DNA of 64,000 bases from Paracoccaceae bacterium. Its GTDB lineage: Bacteria > Pseudomonadota > Alphaproteobacteria > Rhodobacterales > Rhodobacteraceae. The position numbers and the translations under genes were made by a program. The stretch's first letter is position 1; every line of letters begins with the position of its first letter. Below are positions 7,666 to 17,025 of the stretch, piece after piece. A model generated the notes under the pieces. It did not search any database. It was not told the DNA's origin and was given only the letters and a program-made list of their open reading frames with translations. The DNA lies in assembly GCA_027013095.1 (NCBI GenBank), contig JALUYI010000011.1:1-64000 (forward strand). Reading direction: 5' to 3'.

Positions 7666-9051
7666 ATGAAACGTCTTGCTCTTGCCCTGTTCCTGTCACT
7701 GGTTCTGCCGCATACCAATGTGGTCGAGGCCGGTGTTCCCACCTCGGCGCGGGATCTGAAGTTAAGCTATGCCCCGGTGGTCAAGCGCTCGGCCCCGTCA
7801 GTGGTCAACATCTATGCCAAGAAAATCCTTGCGGTTCGACGCAATCCGTTTGCCAATGATCCGTTTTTCTCGGATTTCTTCCAGAATTTCGGTGCGCCCG
7901 CGCCTCAGGTCCAGAACTCGTTGGGGTCAGGGGTGATCCTGTCCTCGGATGGTCTGGTGGTGTCCAATTATCATGTCGTCGGCGGGGCGACCCAGATCCG
8001 GGTGGTTCTGACCGACCGCGAAGAGTTTGACGCAACCGTTCTGCTGGCCGACAAAAAGGCCGATCTGGCGGTCTTGCGCCTGAAAAACGCGCATGGGCTG
8101 CCAGCGATGAAACTGGCCCGGACGCGCAATGTCGAAGTTGGCGATCTGGTTCTGGCGATTGGCAATCCCTTTGGCGTTGGGCAGACGGTGTCGAGCGGCA
8201 TCATCTCGGGTCTGGCGCGCTCGGGCGGAGCAGTTGGCAACGCGCGTGCCTATTTCATTCAGACCGACGCTCCGATCAACCCCGGCAATTCAGGCGGGGC
8301 GCTGGTGGATATGAACGGCAATCTGGTCGGGATCAACACGTCGATTCTGACCCGTTCGGGGGGCTCGAATGGCATCGGTTTCGCCATTCCGGCCGACCTT
8401 GTGGCGGCATTTCTCGATCAGGCCCGCAAGGGTAACAAGGTTTTCCAGCGTCCTTGGGCGGGGCTGATCGGTCAGATCGTGGATCGCAATCTGGCCAAGG
8501 GCCTTGGGTTGAGGCGTCCTCTGGGGATGGTCATTGCCCAGATCCATCCGGCCAGCCCGTATGCCCGCGCTGGGCTGCGTGTCGGCGATGTGGTGACGTC
8601 TTTTGACGGGCAACCGGTCAACGGTCCGGCCGAGCTGCTCTATCGGATGTCGGTGACCGGTATCGGCAAGACGGTCGGCCTGCAATATATTCGCGACCGG
8701 CGCAAAATGACGGCCCGCGTGCGGATGGTCCTGCCGGCTGAAAATCCGCCGCGCCGGACACATCGGATCCGCGCGGCAAGCCCGCTGCAGGGCCTGACGG
8801 TTTCGCGCATCAACCCGGCTGTGATTGCCGAAACCAATCTGCCGCTGATGGCGCGTGGCGTCGTTGTGGTCAAGGCCATCGGCGTGGCGGCCCGGATCGG
8901 ATTTCAGCCCGGGGATATTATCGCCAAGGTCAACGGCAAGCGGATCAAGACCGTTGCCGAGCTGCGCGCCATCGCCCGGAGCGGCACGCGTCTGTGGGAC
9001 ATCACAATCACCCGGAATGGCCAGACATTGACAATGCGCCTGAAAACCTGA
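7666..9051 (+). CDS. Periplasmic HtrA/DegP-type serine protease
   Basis: The 461-residue protein has an N-terminal signal peptide (about 1-22, cleavage near VEA-G). A trypsin-like domain carries the catalytic triad H103 (SNYHVVGG), D133 (KADLAVL) and S209 (NPGNSGGAL). Two PDZ-like regions follow, at about 275-350 and 375-460. HtrA proteases degrade or refold damaged envelope proteins. The linker before the catalytic domain holds a phenylalanine-rich segment (DPFFSDFFQNF), usual in the family and involved in trimerisation. It is followed after 57 bases by rarA and may share transcription with it. Confidence 0.93.
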   Translation: MKRLALALFLSLVLPHTNVVEAGVPTSARDLKLSYAPVVKRSAPSVVNIYAKKILAVRRNPFANDPFFSDFFQNFGAPAPQVQNSLGSGVILSSDGLVVSNYHVVGGATQIRVVLTDREEFDATVLLADKKADLAVLRLKNAHGLPAMKLARTRNVEVGDLVLAIGNPFGVGQTVSSGIISGLARSGGAVGNARAYFIQTDAPINPGNSGGALVDMNGNLVGINTSILTRSGGSNGIGFAIPADLVAAFLDQARKGNKVFQRPWAGLIGQIVDRNLAKGLGLRRPLGMVIAQIHPASPYARAGLRVGDVVTSFDGQPVNGPAELLYRMSVTGIGKTVGLQYIRDRRKMTARVRMVLPAENPPRRTHRIRAASPLQGLTVSRINPAVIAETNLPLMARGVVVVKAIGVAARIGFQPGDIIAKVNGKRIKTVAELRAIARSGTRLWDITITRNGQTLTMRLKT

Positions 9052-9108
9052 CAGTGGGGTGCGCCGCAAATCTCCGAGCAACCGCCGGAGCAGCCCCCGG
9101 AGCATCAA

Positions 9109-10446
9109 ATGTCCGATCTGTTTGACCAGCCCAACGCCGCCGATCCGGTGCCAAAAGGCTCAGACTCGGTGGCCCATACGCCGCTGGCGGACCGGCTGCG
9201 GCCAAAATCGCTGTCCGATGTGATTGGCCAGCAGCATATCCTTGCCCCCGATGGACCTCTGGGGGCGATGCTGGCGGCGGGGAGGCTGGGCAACATCATT
9301 TTCTGGGGCCCCCCGGGGGTGGGCAAGACAACGATTGCCCGTCTGTTGGCGGCGCAATCGGATCTGACCTTTGTGCAGATCAGCGCGATTTTTACCGGCG
9401 TGCCCGATCTCAGAAAGGTTTTCGAAGCGGCGCGACTGCGGCGGCAGAACGGTGCCGGGACGTTGCTGTTTGTTGACGAAATCCACCGTTTTAACAAGGC
9501 CCAGCAGGACGGGTTTTTGCCGCATATGGAGGACGGCACGATCACTCTCGTCGGGGCGAGTACGGAAAACCCCTCGTTCGAACTGAACGCTGCATTGCTG
9601 TCGCGCGCCCAAGTAATGGTTCTGAATCCCCTGACCTTGGCCGAGCTTGAGCTCCTGATCCAGCGGGCCGAAGCGGAAACAGGCCGTGCGGCGCCATTGA
9701 CGGCTGAGGCCCGTGACCTGCTGCTGGAGATGGCCGACGGCGACGGGCGGGCGCTTTTGAATCTGCTGGAACAGGTCTTTGCCCAACCGCGGTCAGAGCC
9801 TCTTGGCCCCGAGGAAATGGCGCGTCGTTTGTCGCGCCGGGCACCAAAATACGACAAGGCCGGCGACCAGCATTTCAATCTGATTTCGGCCCTGCACAAA
9901 TCGGTGCGCGGTTCGGATCCGGATGCGGCGCTTTATTGGTTGGCGCGCATGTTGAAGGGTGGCGAGGATCCGCGGTATCTGGCGCGCCGGATTACCCGCA
10001 TGGCGATCGAGGATATCGGGTTGGCGGACCCGCAGGCGCAGACCCTTTGCCTGCATGCCTGGGAAACCTATGAGCGGCTGGGCTCACCCGAGGGCGAATT
10101 GGCCTTGGCCGAGGCGGTGCTGTATCTTGCGCTGGCGCCAAAATCCAACGCCGCCTATGGGGCGTTCAAGGCGGCGATGGCGGCTGCAGAAAAATCCGGT
10201 TCGGACTCACCGCCCAAGCATATCCTGAACGCGCCGACGGCGTTGATGAAAGAGCAAGGCTTTGGCGCCGGCTATGTCTATGATCACGACGCCGAGGATG
10301 GATTTTCGGGGCAGAACTATTTCCCCGAAACCATGCCGCGCGGTGTTTACTATTTGCCCGCCGAACGCGGCCATGAGCGTGAATTGAAAAAGCGTCTCGA
10401 CTATTTCGTCAAACTTCGGGCACGCCGCGCCAAGGCCGGATCCTGA
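9109..10446 (+). CDS. rarA: Replication-associated recombination protein RarA (AAA+ ATPase)
   Basis: The 445-residue cytoplasmic AAA+ protein of the RarA/MgsA/WRNIP1 family has Walker A GPPGVGKTT (67-75), Walker B LLFVDEIHRFN, sensor GASTENPSFE and the family C-terminal domain (ALYWLARMLKGGEDP and SNAAYGAF blocks). It acts at stalled replication forks with SSB and recombination proteins. It lies between the htrA-type gene and crcB in the same direction. Confidence 0.95.
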   Translation: MSDLFDQPNAADPVPKGSDSVAHTPLADRLRPKSLSDVIGQQHILAPDGPLGAMLAAGRLGNIIFWGPPGVGKTTIARLLAAQSDLTFVQISAIFTGVPDLRKVFEAARLRRQNGAGTLLFVDEIHRFNKAQQDGFLPHMEDGTITLVGASTENPSFELNAALLSRAQVMVLNPLTLAELELLIQRAEAETGRAAPLTAEARDLLLEMADGDGRALLNLLEQVFAQPRSEPLGPEEMARRLSRRAPKYDKAGDQHFNLISALHKSVRGSDPDAALYWLARMLKGGEDPRYLARRITRMAIEDIGLADPQAQTLCLHAWETYERLGSPEGELALAEAVLYLALAPKSNAAYGAFKAAMAAAEKSGSDSPPKHILNAPTALMKEQGFGAGYVYDHDAEDGFSGQNYFPETMPRGVYYLPAERGHERELKKRLDYFVKLRARRAKAGS

Positions 10447-10511
10447 CGCCAGCTTGACAACGGCGCAGAACTGTTGCCTTTGCCTGATAAAGTAGAAATG
10501 GATACGACTCG

Positions 10512-10895
10512 ATGATCTGGACAATGTTGCAAGTGGGCCTCGGCGGCGCGATCGGGGCAATGGGACGTTATTTGACCGGCCTTGGCGCGACCCGTTTGTT
10601 TGGCACGAATTTTCCGTTTGGGACGTTCAGCGTGAATGTGATCGGCTCATTTGTGATGGGGATGGTTTACGTCGTTCTGATGACCCGCAAGGCTGAAATC
10701 TCGCCGCTGGTTCCGTTGGTCATGACCGGCGTTCTCGGCGGTTATACGACATTTTCCTCGTTCTCTCTGGACCTCTGGGGATTATTCGATCAGGAGCGCT
10801 ATATCGCTGCCGGGCTGTATCTCGGCGGGACGCTGTTTCTGGCTCTTTCCGCTCTGGTCGCCGGGATTGCTCTGGCCAAGGGTCTGCTGGGATGA
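10512..10895 (+). CDS. crcB: Fluoride ion channel CrcB/Fluc
   Basis: The 127-residue, four-helix membrane protein exports fluoride. It shows the family marks GGAIGAMGRY (11-20), the pore asparagine in FSVNVIGSF, and GVLGGYTTFSSFS with the central sodium-site region and phenylalanine-box residues. No fluoride riboswitch is recognisable in the 65 bases upstream. Its stop overlaps the start of the next gene as ATGA at 10892. Confidence 0.95.
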   Translation: MIWTMLQVGLGGAIGAMGRYLTGLGATRLFGTNFPFGTFSVNVIGSFVMGMVYVVLMTRKAEISPLVPLVMTGVLGGYTTFSSFSLDLWGLFDQERYIAAGLYLGGTLFLALSALVAGIALAKGLLG

Positions 10896-11938
10896 AGGCG
10901 GTTCAAACCCTTGTAGTTGCCGAGGACGAGGCGGGTCTGCGCCTTGATCGCTGGTTTCGTCGCCATTTCAGTCAGGTTGGGCAGGGCCGGATCGAGAAGA
11001 TGTGTCGCAAGGGAGAGATCCGCGTGGACGGCGGGCGGGTAAAGGCCTCGAGCCGCGTGCAGAGCGGCCAATCCGTGCGCATTCCACCGTTGCCGGCCCC
11101 TGACCCCCTGCGCCCTCAGCGCCCGGCCTCCATAGGCCCCAGCGATGAGGACGCGGCATTGATCCGGAGCTGCGTGATTTATCGCGATGACCATATCATT
11201 GTGCTGAACAAGCCCGCTGGCCTTGCGGTGCAGGGCGGCTCGGGGCAGACACGCCACGTTGACGGGATGAGCGCGGCCCTGACCTTTGGTCTGGATGAAA
11301 AGCCACGTCTTGTGCATCGTCTGGACAAGGACACCTCGGGGGTTCTGTTATTGGCGCGGACCGTGGCGATGGCGGCGGCCCTGACCAAGGCGTTTCGCGC
11401 CCGCTCGACACGCAAGATCTATTGGGCCGCCGTCGCGGGCAGTCCAATGCCACGGATGGGCACGATTCGGTTCGGTCTGCTAAAATCCGCGGGTCACGGT
11501 CCAAACGGGGCCGGGGAAAAGATGATTTGCATCCACCCCGACCAGATCGCATCCACACCCGGTGCAAAACACGCCACCACCGATTACAGCGTGCTGGAGG
11601 AAGCGGGCAAGCGCACGGCTTGGGTCGCTCTTGCGCCGATCACCGGTCGAACGCACCAGTTGCGCGCGCATATGGCCGAAATCGGGCATCCCATCGTTGG
11701 CGACGGAAAATATGGCACGAACCGGCAAACCAACGAGGGGGATGGTTGGGGGGCACAACTGGGCGGCGAGGTTAGCCGCAAACTGCATCTTCATGCGCGC
11801 TCGATCACCTTTGATCACCCGGTTAGTGGCGCGCGGATGACGCTGACGGCACCACTGCCCGCGCATATGAAAAAGACGTGGGAGCTGTTCTCGTGGCAGG
11901 AAAAATGGGCTCCTGACGATCCGTTCCTTGCGGAATGA
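10892..11938 (+). CDS. RluC/RluD-type 23S rRNA pseudouridine synthase
   Basis: The 348-residue enzyme isomerises specific uridines in 23S rRNA. An N-terminal S4 RNA-binding domain covers about 12-70 (LRLDRWFRRHF, KGEIRVDG), followed by the RluA-family catalytic domain with the HRLDKDTSG motif and catalytic Asp145. It overlaps crcB by four bases, so the two are translationally coupled, an order frequent in this group. RluC is more likely than RluD, but I cannot decide on target positions. Confidence 0.9.
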   Translation: MKAVQTLVVAEDEAGLRLDRWFRRHFSQVGQGRIEKMCRKGEIRVDGGRVKASSRVQSGQSVRIPPLPAPDPLRPQRPASIGPSDEDAALIRSCVIYRDDHIIVLNKPAGLAVQGGSGQTRHVDGMSAALTFGLDEKPRLVHRLDKDTSGVLLLARTVAMAAALTKAFRARSTRKIYWAAVAGSPMPRMGTIRFGLLKSAGHGPNGAGEKMICIHPDQIASTPGAKHATTDYSVLEEAGKRTAWVALAPITGRTHQLRAHMAEIGHPIVGDGKYGTNRQTNEGDGWGAQLGGEVSRKLHLHARSITFDHPVSGARMTLTAPLPAHMKKTWELFSWQEKWAPDDPFLAE

Positions 11939-11974
11939 TCGCTCCATGACAGAGGCAGGACGGGGTGTCAGACG

Positions 11975-12682
11975 ATGATTCCATCAATGAAAAAACGGTT
12001 TTGGACCGATGTCTCGGTCACTCCTGAGAGCACGGGATTTATAGTCCAGCTAGACGGGCACGAGATACGCACACCGTCCAAGGCGCGTCTGATCTTGCCA
12101 ACAAAACCCTTGGCCGAGGAGGTCGCCGATGAATGGCGGGCGGTCAAGACCGAGGTCTTGCCGCAAAAGATGCCGATGACCCGGCGTGCCAACGCGGCGA
12201 TAGACAAGGTTGCGCCACAGCGCACCGCGGTTGAGACGATGCTGGCGGAATACGGTGAAACGGACCTGCTGTGCTATCGCGCGGGGCATCCGCAGGAGCT
12301 GGCCGAGCGTCAGGCGCGGGCATGGGATCCGCTGCTGGATTGGGCTGCGCGGGATCTTGGTGCGCGTCTGATCGTGACCTCAGGCGTCGTTCCAGTGGCG
12401 CAGGATCGGGATGCGCTGCGCCGTCTTGGCGATGCTCTCGGGGCATTTTCGACCTTTCAATTGACCGCGGTTCACGACCTGATAACCCTGAGCGGATCTC
12501 TGGTGATCGGGCTGGCCGCCTGCGCAGGGGCCGCGGAAATCGAGACCCTTTGGGACGCATCCCAAGTCGATGAAATGTGGCAAGTGCAACTTTGGGGTGA
12601 GGACGATGAAGCGCGTGACGCCACAGGCCGAAAACGACAGGATTTTCTAGACGCGTTTCGATTCTTTTTCAGTAGCAGGTGA
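11975..12682 (+). CDS. ATP12 family F1-ATPase assembly chaperone
   Basis: The 235-residue protein matches the ATP12 family, which helps assemble the alpha subunit into F1-ATPase in mitochondria and alphaproteobacteria. Conserved stretches include KRFWTDVSV near the N-terminus, TPSKARLILPTKPLA, DEWRAV, DLLCYRA and WDPLLDWA. The start used is ATG 11975; ATG 11987 is also possible. The family is nearly restricted to alphaproteobacteria and eukaryotes, which supports the taxonomic call. The F0 genes in this window are far away at 57.6-60.3 kb. Confidence 0.9.
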   Translation: MIPSMKKRFWTDVSVTPESTGFIVQLDGHEIRTPSKARLILPTKPLAEEVADEWRAVKTEVLPQKMPMTRRANAAIDKVAPQRTAVETMLAEYGETDLLCYRAGHPQELAERQARAWDPLLDWAARDLGARLIVTSGVVPVAQDRDALRRLGDALGAFSTFQLTAVHDLITLSGSLVIGLAACAGAAEIETLWDASQVDEMWQVQLWGEDDEARDATGRKRQDFLDAFRFFFSSR

Positions 12683-12790
12683 TAGGCTGAGACGATCAAA
12701 AGGCGCGGTGTCCTCCTCATTTTCCACCAGAATGCGGCCAGATTTGCGAAATAATGTTGTCGGGCGCGACTTTATTGGCGATTTCTTTTG

Positions 12791-12825
12791 TTGACTGCCT
12801 GTCAAGCCACAAAAGGAGTCTTGAC
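12791..12825 (+). promoter_or_regulatory. Inverted GTCAA repeats upstream of aapJ (candidate operator)
   Basis: TTGAC (12791-12795), GTCAA (12801-12805) and TTGAC (12821-12825) form two overlapping inverted repeats: TTGAC-N5-GTCAA, and GTCAAG (12801-12806)/CTTGAC (12820-12825). They lie 130-160 bases before the aapJ start, in a 270-base intergenic region. The repeats may bind a dimeric regulator of the amino-acid transporter. The regulator is unknown. Confidence 0.35.
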
Positions 12826-12952
12826 CTCATGTGAAAGATTTGAACAAACTTGTTGGTGCCGATGAGCAAGACGCTCTGGGCATAAATTCTATTTCGGCCA
12901 TGAAGGCCGGAGACCCGTCTGTAACAGGACGGACCATCAGGAAGAGGTAAAA

Positions 12953-13972
12953 ATGAAAAAATCCGTATTTCTCGGTGCGCTGACGGTAGCAGGCCTTGCT
13001 GCTAGCTGGGCGACTGCCGGTACTCTGGACGACGTCAAGGCGAAGGGTTTCCTTCAGTGCGGCGTATCCACCGGTCTTGTCGGCTTTGCTGCTCCCGACG
13101 CCAATGGCAACTGGGCTGGCTTTGACGTCAGTGTCTGCCGCGCCGTTGCTGCCGCCGTTCTTGGCGACCCGCAAGCTGTCAAATTCACACCGACCACCGG
13201 CAAGACCCGCTTTACCGCGCTTGCATCCGGCGAGGTTGACATGCTGGCCCGGAACACCACCTGGACCTTCACCCGTGACGTTGACCTGAAATTCACCTTT
13301 GACGGCGTCAACTACTATGACGGTCAGGGCTTTATGGTTCCGAAATCGCTGGGTGTTTCCTCGGCAAAAGAACTGGACGGCGCAACTGTTTGTATCCAGA
13401 CCGGCACCACGACCGAGCTGAACCTGGCGGATTTCTTCCGCTCCAACAACATGAAGTATGAGCCGGTTCCGATCGAAACCAACGCCGAAGCCCAGCAGCA
13501 GTTCCTGTCGGGCGCTTGCGACGTTTACACGACCGACCGTTCGGGTCTGGCGGCGACGCGTGCCGCGTTTGAAAAGCCGGGTGATTATGTCATCCTGCCC
13601 GAAACCATCTCGAAAGAGCCGCTTGGCCCGCTTACCCGTCAGGGTGACGACCAGTGGTCCGATATCGTCCGCTGGACGCTGAACGCGCTGATCTCGGCTG
13701 AAGAGCTGGGCATCACCTCGGCGAACATCGACGAGATGGCCAAAGCAAAAACCAAAAACCCGGAAATCAACCGTATTCTCGGCACCGCCGGCGACCTCGG
13801 TGGCATGCTGGGTCTCGACAAGAAGTGGGCCTACCGCGCGATCAAAGCCGGTGGTAACTACGGCGAACTGTTCGAGAAATACATTGGCGAGAAAACCGCG
13901 ATTGGCCTTGCCCGCGGTCTGAACGCGCAGTGGAAAAAAGGTGGTCTGATCTACTCGCCGCCCTTCCGTTGA
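12953..13972 (+). CDS. aapJ: General L-amino-acid ABC transporter, periplasmic binding protein
   Basis: The 339-residue protein has a signal peptide (about 1-22, ending TAGTLDDV) and a family 3 solute-binding fold: GFLQCGVSTGLVGFAAPD, WAGFDVSVCRAVAAAVLG, RFTALASGEVDMLARNTTWT. It captures a broad range of L-amino acids for the AapQMP membrane complex, as in Rhizobium Aap and Rhodobacter Bzt. The gene starts the operon and is followed by a terminator-like hairpin, consistent with higher expression of the binding protein. Confidence 0.95.
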   Translation: MKKSVFLGALTVAGLAASWATAGTLDDVKAKGFLQCGVSTGLVGFAAPDANGNWAGFDVSVCRAVAAAVLGDPQAVKFTPTTGKTRFTALASGEVDMLARNTTWTFTRDVDLKFTFDGVNYYDGQGFMVPKSLGVSSAKELDGATVCIQTGTTTELNLADFFRSNNMKYEPVPIETNAEAQQQFLSGACDVYTTDRSGLAATRAAFEKPGDYVILPETISKEPLGPLTRQGDDQWSDIVRWTLNALISAEELGITSANIDEMAKAKTKNPEINRILGTAGDLGGMLGLDKKWAYRAIKAGGNYGELFEKYIGEKTAIGLARGLNAQWKKGGLIYSPPFR

Positions 13973-13982
13973 TCTGAACATA

Positions 13983-14013
13983 GAAAAGGGCGCGATCAGT
14001 TCGCGCCCTTTTC
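13983..14013 (+). terminator. Hairpin between aapJ and aapQ (partial terminator)
   Basis: A perfect 13-bp stem, GAAAAGGGCGCGA at 13983-13995 and TCGCGCCCTTTTC at 14001-14013, has a 5-base loop and ends in T-rich sequence. It lies 10 bases after aapJ and 105 bases before aapQ. Such hairpins commonly stop part of the transcripts, or protect the 3' end of the binding-protein mRNA. Confidence 0.75.
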
Positions 14014-14118
14014 GTATCTTTTGACTTAATTCTCTCAGGGAACATTCTGATATAACGAGGGCGACAAACGACCCTCTGCGGAATAACAAAACCGACAACA
14101 ACATGGGGGCGCAGCTTT

Positions 14119-15339
14119 ATGACTGCCATATCCGATAACGAGCCGCGGGCCGCTTTTCGGCTGAGCATGCTGATCTATGACACCCGGTATCGGTCTTTGA
14201 CCATTCAGGTGGTGGCGATGGTCCTGTTCATGCTGGGGGCGGGCTGGCTGATCAGCAACGCGGCTGCGAACCTGGCGGCGTTGGGGAAACCGTTGAGCTT
14301 TGGTTTTCTGTCGCAGCCGTCCGGTTATGATATCAACCAGCACTTGATTGCATATAACTCGCAGATGTCGCATGCACGCGCGGCTCTTGTCGGTCTGCTG
14401 AACACCCTTCTGGTATCGGTCATGGGCTGTGTTTCGGCAACGATCATCGGGGTATTCATCGGGGTTTTGCGGCTGAGCAAGAACTGGGTCGTCTCAAGGC
14501 TTGCAGCGTTCTATATTGAGGGGCTCAGGAATGTTCCGGTCCTGCTGTGGATCGTTTTGGCCATGGCCATTTTCATCGAGACGCTGCCGGCTCCGCGGGC
14601 CTTTCGGGGGGCCAACCCATCGGCGACGATGTATCTGGATAACATGGTGGCCTTTACCAACCGCGGCTTTTATATCCCAAAACCGGTTTTCCATTCGGGA
14701 TCGTGGCTTGTGGTTCTGGTCTTTTTCCTGTCGCTTGTGGGGATCGTGGTTTTCGGACGCTGGGCGCGCAAGCGGTTCGAGGATACGGGCCAGCTCTTGC
14801 CGACCTTCTGGATCAAGCTTGGAATATTTTTCATTCCGGCGATCCTGTTCTATTTCATCATGGGCCATCCGATCACGTTGGATTATCCGGCGCTTAAAGG
14901 GTTCAACTTCAAGGGTGGGTTCCATCTGCGAAACTCGTTGATTGCGCTCTGGCTGGCGCTGTCCTTTTATACCGCGACCTACATCGCCGAGGCGGTCCGG
15001 GCGGGGATTCAGGCGGTCTCCAAGGGTCAGACCGAGGCGGCTTATGCGCTGGGGCTGAGGCCGACGCGGACGACGCAGTTGATCATTCTGCCCCAAGCCT
15101 TGCGGATCATCATTCCGGTTCTGATTTCGCAATACCTGAACCTGACCAAGAACTCATCTCTGGCGATTGCAGTTGGTTACATGGATATCACCGGTACGCT
15201 GGGCGGGATTACCCTGAACCAGACCGGCCGCGAGATGGAGAGCCTGATGTTGCTGATGGCGGCCTATCTGGTTATCTCGCTGTCGGTGTCGAGCGTCATG
15301 AACTGGTATAACAATTCAGTCAAGCTGAAGGAGCGTTGA
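14119..15339 (+). CDS. aapQ: General L-amino-acid ABC transporter permease AapQ
   Basis: The 406-residue inner-membrane permease has an N-terminal helix, a long periplasmic region, and the permease core. Its C-terminal EAA loop reads AVRAGIQAVSKGQTEAAYAL, which contacts the ATPase. It pairs with AapM to form the translocation channel. Sequence blocks AALVGLLNTLLVSVMGC and LTKNSSLAIAVGYMD are typical. aapM begins two bases after the stop. Confidence 0.95.
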   Translation: MTAISDNEPRAAFRLSMLIYDTRYRSLTIQVVAMVLFMLGAGWLISNAAANLAALGKPLSFGFLSQPSGYDINQHLIAYNSQMSHARAALVGLLNTLLVSVMGCVSATIIGVFIGVLRLSKNWVVSRLAAFYIEGLRNVPVLLWIVLAMAIFIETLPAPRAFRGANPSATMYLDNMVAFTNRGFYIPKPVFHSGSWLVVLVFFLSLVGIVVFGRWARKRFEDTGQLLPTFWIKLGIFFIPAILFYFIMGHPITLDYPALKGFNFKGGFHLRNSLIALWLALSFYTATYIAEAVRAGIQAVSKGQTEAAYALGLRPTRTTQLIILPQALRIIIPVLISQYLNLTKNSSLAIAVGYMDITGTLGGITLNQTGREMESLMLLMAAYLVISLSVSSVMNWYNNSVKLKER

Positions 15340-15340
15340 G

Positions 15341-17011
15341 ATGACGCAGATGTCTTATGTCCGCACCAACATGCTGCCTGAACAAAAGCCGCCGGTCACC
15401 CAGGCGGGGCCGATCCGGTGGCTGCGCGAGAACATGTTCTCGAACATTCCCAATACGATCCTCAGCTTGCTGGCGATCTGGTTCATCTACAGCCTGCTGG
15501 GGGCGGTTCTACCTTGGATTTTCCATTCCTCTTGGAATGCGGGTTCGCTGCGCGAGTGCCGGCAATCCATTCAGGCGGCCTATGGTCCGGATGCCAGCGG
15601 CGCATGTTGGGCTGTTATTCGCGAACGCTATAACCAGTTGTTGTTCGGGTTCTATCCCAGCCACCTCTACTGGCGCCCGATTCTGGCCTTTGCGCTGATG
15701 CTTGTTGCCATTGCGCCGATCCTGTTTGCCGAGGTTCCGCGCAAGGTGTTGTGGTTTTCGGGGCTTTATCCCTTTATTGCCTTCTGGCTGTTCTGGGGCG
15801 GTACGGTCTTTCTGCCGATCTCGATCTTGCTGGGCTTTGTCATTGCCTATGTGGTTGCCATTACGTTGCCGCGTTTCGTCGGTTCACTGGGAGCGGTGAT
15901 TCTGGCGATCCTTTTGCCGATCATCTGGTGGGCGACTCTGGCCGGCCCGGCGGTCAATCTGATGAACCGAACACTGGCCGGGGTTTTAACCCCCTCTTAC
16001 ATCGCCAAGATGGAACGGGAAAAGAGCCGCAACGAGGCCATTATCTCCAGTAAGAATTCAGACCCGGCGCAGGTTGATGCGGCCAAGGGGCTGATCAAAC
16101 AGGCCGATCGCCGGATTTCTGACGCCGAGAACATTGGCGCGCTTGAGGCCAAGCTGGGCAAGCTCAAGGCCGCAGCCAAGGAAAAACTGGCAAGCTTGCC
16201 CGCGTCGGTCAAGGCATACCGATCGCTTGCCGCGGTTCCGGACACTGTCAGCCCGGCGGACCGCGCAAAACTGGCCGCAGCTCTTTTGGCTGTCACCAAT
16301 TACAACAAGGCGAAAACCAAGCTGAGGCATGTCTATGCCGAGGTGGGTCGTATCGGCTTTCAGCCGGTGGAAAGCTCAAAATTCGGCGGCTTTATGCTGT
16401 CGGTTGTGATCGGTGTGACTGGCATCGCGCTGTCATTGCCGCTGGGGATTTTGCTGGCGCTGGGACGGCAGTCGCCCTTGATTATCGTAAAGACCCTGTC
16501 TGTCGGGTTTATCGAGTTCATCCGCGGTGTGCCTCTGATTACGCTGCTGTTTGTTGCGTCGACCTTGCTGAACTACTTTTTGCCACCGGGCACGACCTTT
16601 GACATCATCTTGCGGGTGATGATCATGGTGACGCTGTTTTCCAGCGCTTACATGGCCGAGGTCATCCGTGGTGGTCTGGCGGCACTGCCCCGTGGCCAAT
16701 ACGAAGCAGCCGACGCGCTGGGGCTGGATTACTGGAAGGCGATGCGCCTGATCATCATGCCACAGGCGCTGAAGATCTCGATTCCATCGATCGTCGGTAT
16801 TTTCATCGGCCTGTTCAAGGATACGACGCTGGTGTCGATCATTGGCCTGATGGACCCGCTGGGCCTGAGCAACGCAATCCGGGCTGACTCGAACTGGAAC
16901 GGGATTGTCTGGGAACTGTATGGCTTTATCGCCTTCATGTTCTTTGTCTTCTGTTTCTCGATGAGCCGCTATTCAGCCTATCTGGAGCGCAAGCTTCAAA
17001 CCGGACATTAA
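15341..17011 (+). CDS. aapM: General L-amino-acid ABC transporter permease AapM with large cytosolic-type insert
   Basis: The 556-residue protein is well over 100 residues longer than AapM/BztC proteins I know (roughly 380-435). Residues 1-205 contain hydrophobic segments, and 350-556 form the permease core with the EAA loop (VIRGGLAALPRGQYEAADAL). Between them, about 210-345 (15968-16375) is a charged, Ala/Lys-rich, predicted helical region containing KMEREKSRNEAI and ALEAKLGKLKAAAKEKLASL. The frame is intact, so this is an insertion and not a frameshift. The gene sits between aapQ and aapP. Confidence 0.9.
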   Translation: MTQMSYVRTNMLPEQKPPVTQAGPIRWLRENMFSNIPNTILSLLAIWFIYSLLGAVLPWIFHSSWNAGSLRECRQSIQAAYGPDASGACWAVIRERYNQLLFGFYPSHLYWRPILAFALMLVAIAPILFAEVPRKVLWFSGLYPFIAFWLFWGGTVFLPISILLGFVIAYVVAITLPRFVGSLGAVILAILLPIIWWATLAGPAVNLMNRTLAGVLTPSYIAKMEREKSRNEAIISSKNSDPAQVDAAKGLIKQADRRISDAENIGALEAKLGKLKAAAKEKLASLPASVKAYRSLAAVPDTVSPADRAKLAAALLAVTNYNKAKTKLRHVYAEVGRIGFQPVESSKFGGFMLSVVIGVTGIALSLPLGILLALGRQSPLIIVKTLSVGFIEFIRGVPLITLLFVASTLLNYFLPPGTTFDIILRVMIMVTLFSSAYMAEVIRGGLAALPRGQYEAADALGLDYWKAMRLIIMPQALKISIPSIVGIFIGLFKDTTLVSIIGLMDPLGLSNAIRADSNWNGIVWELYGFIAFMFFVFCFSMSRYSAYLERKLQTGH

Positions 17012-17025
17012 GGGAGATTTAACAA

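Noticed and set aside
10454-10482. TTGACA promoter for crcB
   Set aside because: The 17-base spacing leads to CCTTTG, not a -10 box; no fluoride riboswitch motif either.
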